Assembly (NCBI GenBank): GCA_002104895.1
Contig: MCFG01000114.1
Location: 1-55,000 of the forward strand
Reading direction: 5' to 3'
Origin: Anaeromyces robustus
Taxonomy: Eukaryota; Neocallimastigomycota; Neocallimastigomycetes; Neocallimastigales; Neocallimastigaceae
DNA length: 55,000 bases
The translations under genes and the position numbers were made by a program. Below the pieces are notes generated by a model. It was given only the letters and a program-made list of their open reading frames with translations, was not told the DNA's origin and did not search any database. Below, one piece after another: positions 48,377-55,000 of this stretch (position 1 is its first letter; the number at the start of each line of letters is the position of its first letter).

Positions 48377-50634
48377 CTAGGGATCTTCCATATAACTTTC
48401 ATTATCACCTTTAGCACTTTGGAATGAGGTTGTAGCTGCACTAAAAACAGATGGATTAACAGATAAAAAGGTTTTATCATGTCTTATACCCAATCTGTTA
48501 TTACTTGCATTTATTTTATCTTTTTTACTTATTCTACTAACGGTTTCCATACTATTATGATTCATATTTACAGATTCATTAATAGAGAGAAAATTATTTG
48601 ATCCCATTTTTTGACTATTATCATCCGAATAAACAGAAATAATTTGACTTGGCATATTATCTTTTATTGGATAAAGATTTGTTGAGGATCTAACATTAAC
48701 ATTAGAATCTATTCTATTATTACTAAACCGTGAACTATGAAGATTTTCACATGATTTAATGGTATCAAGTGTTTTTTTATTATTACCATTATTATTAGAT
48801 AGAGAATTAATTCTATGATTACGGGTATAATTTGTATTATCGACAGATCGAGTTCTATTACGTGGTGGATATGATACTTCATTAAAACTATCTTCTGATA
48901 TTTTTTCTGTGGAACTACTAATAATTTTCGGTATTTTATTTTCAGGGATAACCCCAATTTGTGATAACCTTCGATGACTTATAACAACTTCATCTGTACT
49001 ACTATTCATACTTGAATTATTTAAGGAAGATCGTGATAATTTTTTACCACTGACATTTACATTAATATTTACCATAGATGAAGGATTAGAATGTTTATTT
49101 AAATCACTTGTTTTCTTAATTTCATCACCATAATTATGTAAACTTACTAAATGATCCATAAGTGACATTCTTCTTTGTGTTGGACCAACAACAACTACTC
49201 CATTACATTGATTAATACTAGTATTACTACTATGTTTTTCTAATGATATTGGGGTATTATTTGTAATTTTTGGTGAAACAGCACCATATCTTGCATTTTT
49301 AATATTTATAATTGTAGTATCATCATTATTATTAGAATATTTTGTAAAGAATCTTGCTACAAAGTATAACATATAATTGGATATAGCATAAAGATAGGAA
49401 ACTAAAGCAGGAACAATAAATTGTGCTTTATATCCTTTTATTTCAATAAAATTAGTAGCAGCATATAAAATATAGGCAATCACAGAAATAAAAATGGTTG
49501 AAGTAATATACCGAATATCATGTTTAAATTCTTTAATATTCCATTCTACAAAAACTAAAATAATCATAGCTAAACCAATCAATATTTTATAGAGAAATAT
49601 AAATCCTAATAATATATGTCCCATTCCAGAAGATAATGTACATGAATTATAAAGCATAACTCCATCTGTTTCTACCGTTACTTTATACGGATCAATAAAT
49701 AAAAGTAAATTTAAAGTGATATCTATTAAAATAGATAAAACAAGGGATAATAAAAAATGTTTTTCACAAAATCTTACAAAGGATCTTCCACTTTGAGGAA
49801 AATTTATAATTAAACGAATTAATAATAATGTATTACTTAAAGTATATCCTACAGATAAGGTGAATGGTCGAATTCGACATTTAAAATTATTTAATTGACC
49901 CATCCCTGTAAATCCAAAACTCATAATTAACATTAATCCAAACATATATAAAAACCAATAATATCCATTTAATAATCGAAATTTATGTCTTTGTCTTTTA
50001 GTAAACGATAAACAATATGTGGTTATCATAAAAAGATCTGTAACTCCAATAATTAGAGTTAATATTTTATTACTCATAGAAGTTCTTTCCTCATAAAAAA
50101 TTCTTGTTAAATATTCAATATTTTGAAGACATTGTTTAAGATCCTCATTTTCAAATAAATAATTAAATAAATTAATTCGATATTTTTGAGAATATTGTAA
50201 ATAATCCTCGGTGGCATCAATGGGTCGCATAATTAATTGAGAATTTTTAAAATTTTGACATTGTTTAAAATTTTGACATACAGATTCATTATCTAAAATA
50301 TCTTTAGAGGCACTTTGATATCCATAGTTCATTACAATATCTTCTTGAAATTCTATAGATGTAATATATTCTATGACTGTTGCGGCCTTTTCTTTTATAT
50401 CCTCTGAAATATATTTATTCATTCCAATATTATATCCTCCAATACATGATCCTGAAATTCCTTTCTTTTTCCCAGGTAAAAAGGATAAAACATAATCTTC
50501 ATTATGTTCTACATTATTCCACGTTTTTACAAATAAACAATTGGAATTATTTAAACAATTCATTAAACCTGATATATTACTTTGCATTCCTCCATCTTTT
50601 ATTATTATTAATTATTATTTATTATTTATTATTA

Positions 50635-50670
<36 letters not shown>

Positions 50671-50713
50671 GTTGTTGTTGTTGTTGTTGTTGTTATTATT
50701 ATTATTATTATTA

Positions 50714-50766
<53 letters not shown>

Positions 50767-50905
50767 GTTGTTATTGTTATTGTTATTATTATTATTATTA
50801 TTATTATCATTGTTGTTGTTGTTGTTATTATTATTGTTGTTGTTATTGTTGTTATTATTATTATTGTTATTATTATATATTTTTAACAAAATATATATCA
50901 TGAAA

Positions 50906-50938
<33 letters not shown>

Positions 50939-52128
50939 TTAAAAATGAAGGTAAATATATTTATTAAAAAAAAAATAAAAATATATAAATATAAATATAT
51001 ATGTATGTAACAGAATAATAATTAATAATATATTATATACAAAAAATAAAAAATGTAAAAGGAATAGATTATCCTATTAATAAAAGAATATAAATAATAT
51101 TACCATCTAATTTATCCTTAATTTTTTTTAATGTTTCCATTGCGATTTCTACTTCAGTGTCTCTTATACCAGGAAATGGATTTTCTACCTTTTCTCTAAA
51201 GGAATAAATATATTCATAATATGATGCAAAACCTCCTTCACTATCTGAATAAAAATAAGAAATGATAAAAAAAAAAAAAGTGTTTTTTTTTTTAATTTTT
51301 TATTAGAATATATAATATATAATTTTTGAAAATATTATAAATAATCATTGTATAATAATATTATTATCAATTAAACAAATGACAATATTTTTAATAAATA
51401 TTAATATAATTAAACCAATATTTATATAATAATTATAATATTAACCAGTTAAATCTATAGCAAATCCAGTAATTTCATTATCTTTTTTTTTTACTTCATT
51501 TAAAATATAATATGTTGTATTTAATAATTCATCCCATGTTTCTGGAATAGAACAATTATATTCATCCAAAAGAGCTTTATTAGAATATAACATACTATTT
51601 TCTAAATAAATTGGCTATATTAAAATAATAATTATTATATACAAAAAAAAGCACTTAATAATTATAAATAATAATTACATGATTTATTTTATTATATTAA
51701 TGTATAACAATATAATAATAATTTTTATCATTACAAGTGCAACGGTTTTTCCATTAATTAAATAGGTTTTTTCAGTTAAACTATTAATATATCTTTCAAT
51801 ATGAGATTTTGATAAATAGGAATCTAAATTTTCAAAATATTTTGATAATTCCCTAGTATTTACTATATCATGAATAATTAAATCATATTTTGTCTTTGAT
51901 TTTGACTTAAATAAAAATTCTAATGATTCTATATAATTGGATGAAGTCGAATCATAATAACTCTTATTAAGGGTAATATTTAAATTATATTTTTCTGAAT
52001 GAATATTAAATTCATCAATGATTTTATTGATAAATTGTTTATTCATAAGATTAGAGTTATAAACTAAATTGATAACATAACTCGTTGAACATCCTATAAA
52101 ATGAAAAGTATAAAAAAATTAAATATAA

Positions 52129-52159
<31 letters not shown>

Positions 52160-52302
52160 TATTGATAATTCATTAAAATGATTCTAATATTTACTATTTA
52201 GTATTTAGTATTTAATATTTTATACTTAATATTTAATATATTTGATAAATTTATTATACCTATAAATAATAATATAAAACTTAGATATGAAAATAAACTC
52301 AT
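48377..52302 (-). CDS. Receptor with solute-binding ectodomain and class C GPCR 7TM
   Basis: Five exons: 52302-52260, 52093-51735, 51614-51446, 51244-51104, 50595-48377, giving 976 aa. Exon 1 encodes a signal peptide (MSLFSYLSFILLFIG). Exons 2-5a encode an extracellular family-1 solute-binding domain (LPIYLENSMLYSNKALLDE, IPETWDELL, ITGFAIDLT, FLPGKKKGISGSCIGGYNIG) of the type that binds oligosaccharides in bacterial ABC systems. Residues about 410-660 form seven membrane helices with the class C signature CRIRPFTLSVGYTL. A disordered Ser/Asn-rich tail of about 310 residues follows (many RRxS sites). Such fusions of bacterial-type binding protein and GABA-B-like 7TM are a known expansion in anaerobic fungi. 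The role is probably carbohydrate or nutrient sensing at the plasma membrane. The exon 5 start could be 6 bases further in; both options keep frame. Ligand unknown. Confidence 0.87.
50620..50875. repeat. (TTA/TTG)n microsatellite inside receptor intron 4
   Basis: About 85 trinucleotide units, TTA with TTG/TTGTTG interruptions, fill most of the 508-base intron 4 (50596-51103). On the coding strand these are AAT/AAC and end about 25 bases before the exon 5 acceptor. All the long frames called here (poly-Asn, poly-Ile, poly-Tyr/Cys) are repeat translations. Confidence 0.92.
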
Positions 52303-54896
<2,594 letters not shown>

Positions 54897-55000
54897 GTAA
54901 ATTATTTAAATTTAAATTTAAATGAAATTAAAATGAAATTAAATGAAATTTCGAATTCCATCATAAATTCATAAAAATATAAAAATTTGTTAATAATTTG

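Noticed and set aside
50380-51010. Several long frames of poly-Ile, poly-Tyr/Cys, poly-Asn or poly-Leu
   Set aside because: Translations of a trinucleotide microsatellite within a receptor intron and of the opposite strand of exon 5.

Overview
The window is nuclear DNA from a eukaryote with very AT-rich, homopolymer-laden intergenic sequence, short GT-AG introns, and protein-coding islands rich in Asn, Ser, Lys and Ile codons. Composition, gene families (intracellular serpins, SecA-helicase/ankyrin giants, periplasmic-binding-protein/class C receptor fusions, a Bem1-type polarity scaffold) and very long low-complexity spacers together point to an anaerobic gut fungus (Neocallimastigomycota, Neocallimastix/Piromyces/Anaeromyces-like). 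This placement is inferred from gene content; there is no rRNA in the window to confirm it.

Layout. 0-2.4 kb: 3' part of a Bem1-like SH3-PX-PB1 scaffold (+). 2.4-6.6 kb: no gene; microsatellites, a tandem duplication and a perfect hairpin. 6.6-12.2 kb: a single-exon 1855-aa disordered protein (-). 13.8-27.65 kb: an accessory block. It starts and ends with two direct copies of a repeat of about 1.1-1.3 kb (13.80-15.12 and 26.58-27.64 kb). Between them lie a truncated serpin pseudogene (15.95-16.71) and, on the minus strand, a 2387-aa ankyrin/SecA-helicase ORF (16.80-23.96) preceded by two shorter ORFs (24.20-24.82 and 24.87-26.07). The three ORFs look like one ancestral gene of roughly 3,090 codons broken by one frameshift and two in-frame TAA stops. 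28.3-32.7 kb: two tandem paralogous three-exon multipass membrane proteins (-). 33.07-34.95 kb: an intact serpin (+) that shares its upstream region with the pseudogene copy. 35-38.4 kb: no gene, but a 96-bp unusually GC-rich insert at 36.26 kb with an A-tail and a 13-bp flanking duplication. 38.46-40.68 kb: three-exon uncharacterised 514-aa protein (-). 40.7-48.4 kb: about 7.7 kb without a recognisable gene. 48.38-52.30 kb: five-exon receptor with a secreted solute-binding domain, 7 TM helices and a Ser/Asn-rich tail (-). 54.38 kb-end: first two exons of SMC5 (+).

How the genes relate. The single-copy cellular genes (polarity scaffold, SMC5, membrane proteins, receptor) look like ordinary fungal genome content. 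The 13.8-35 kb part is a lineage-specific, duplicated and rearranged accessory region. The most unusual object is the SecA-type translocase motor joined to ankyrin repeats, with an upstream glycine-zipper hydrophobic module: a bacterial preprotein-motor fold in a eukaryotic gene, flanked by repeats and by a gene relic. All splice models below were chosen because GT/AG junctions restore frame and conserved motifs; none is supported by transcripts here.
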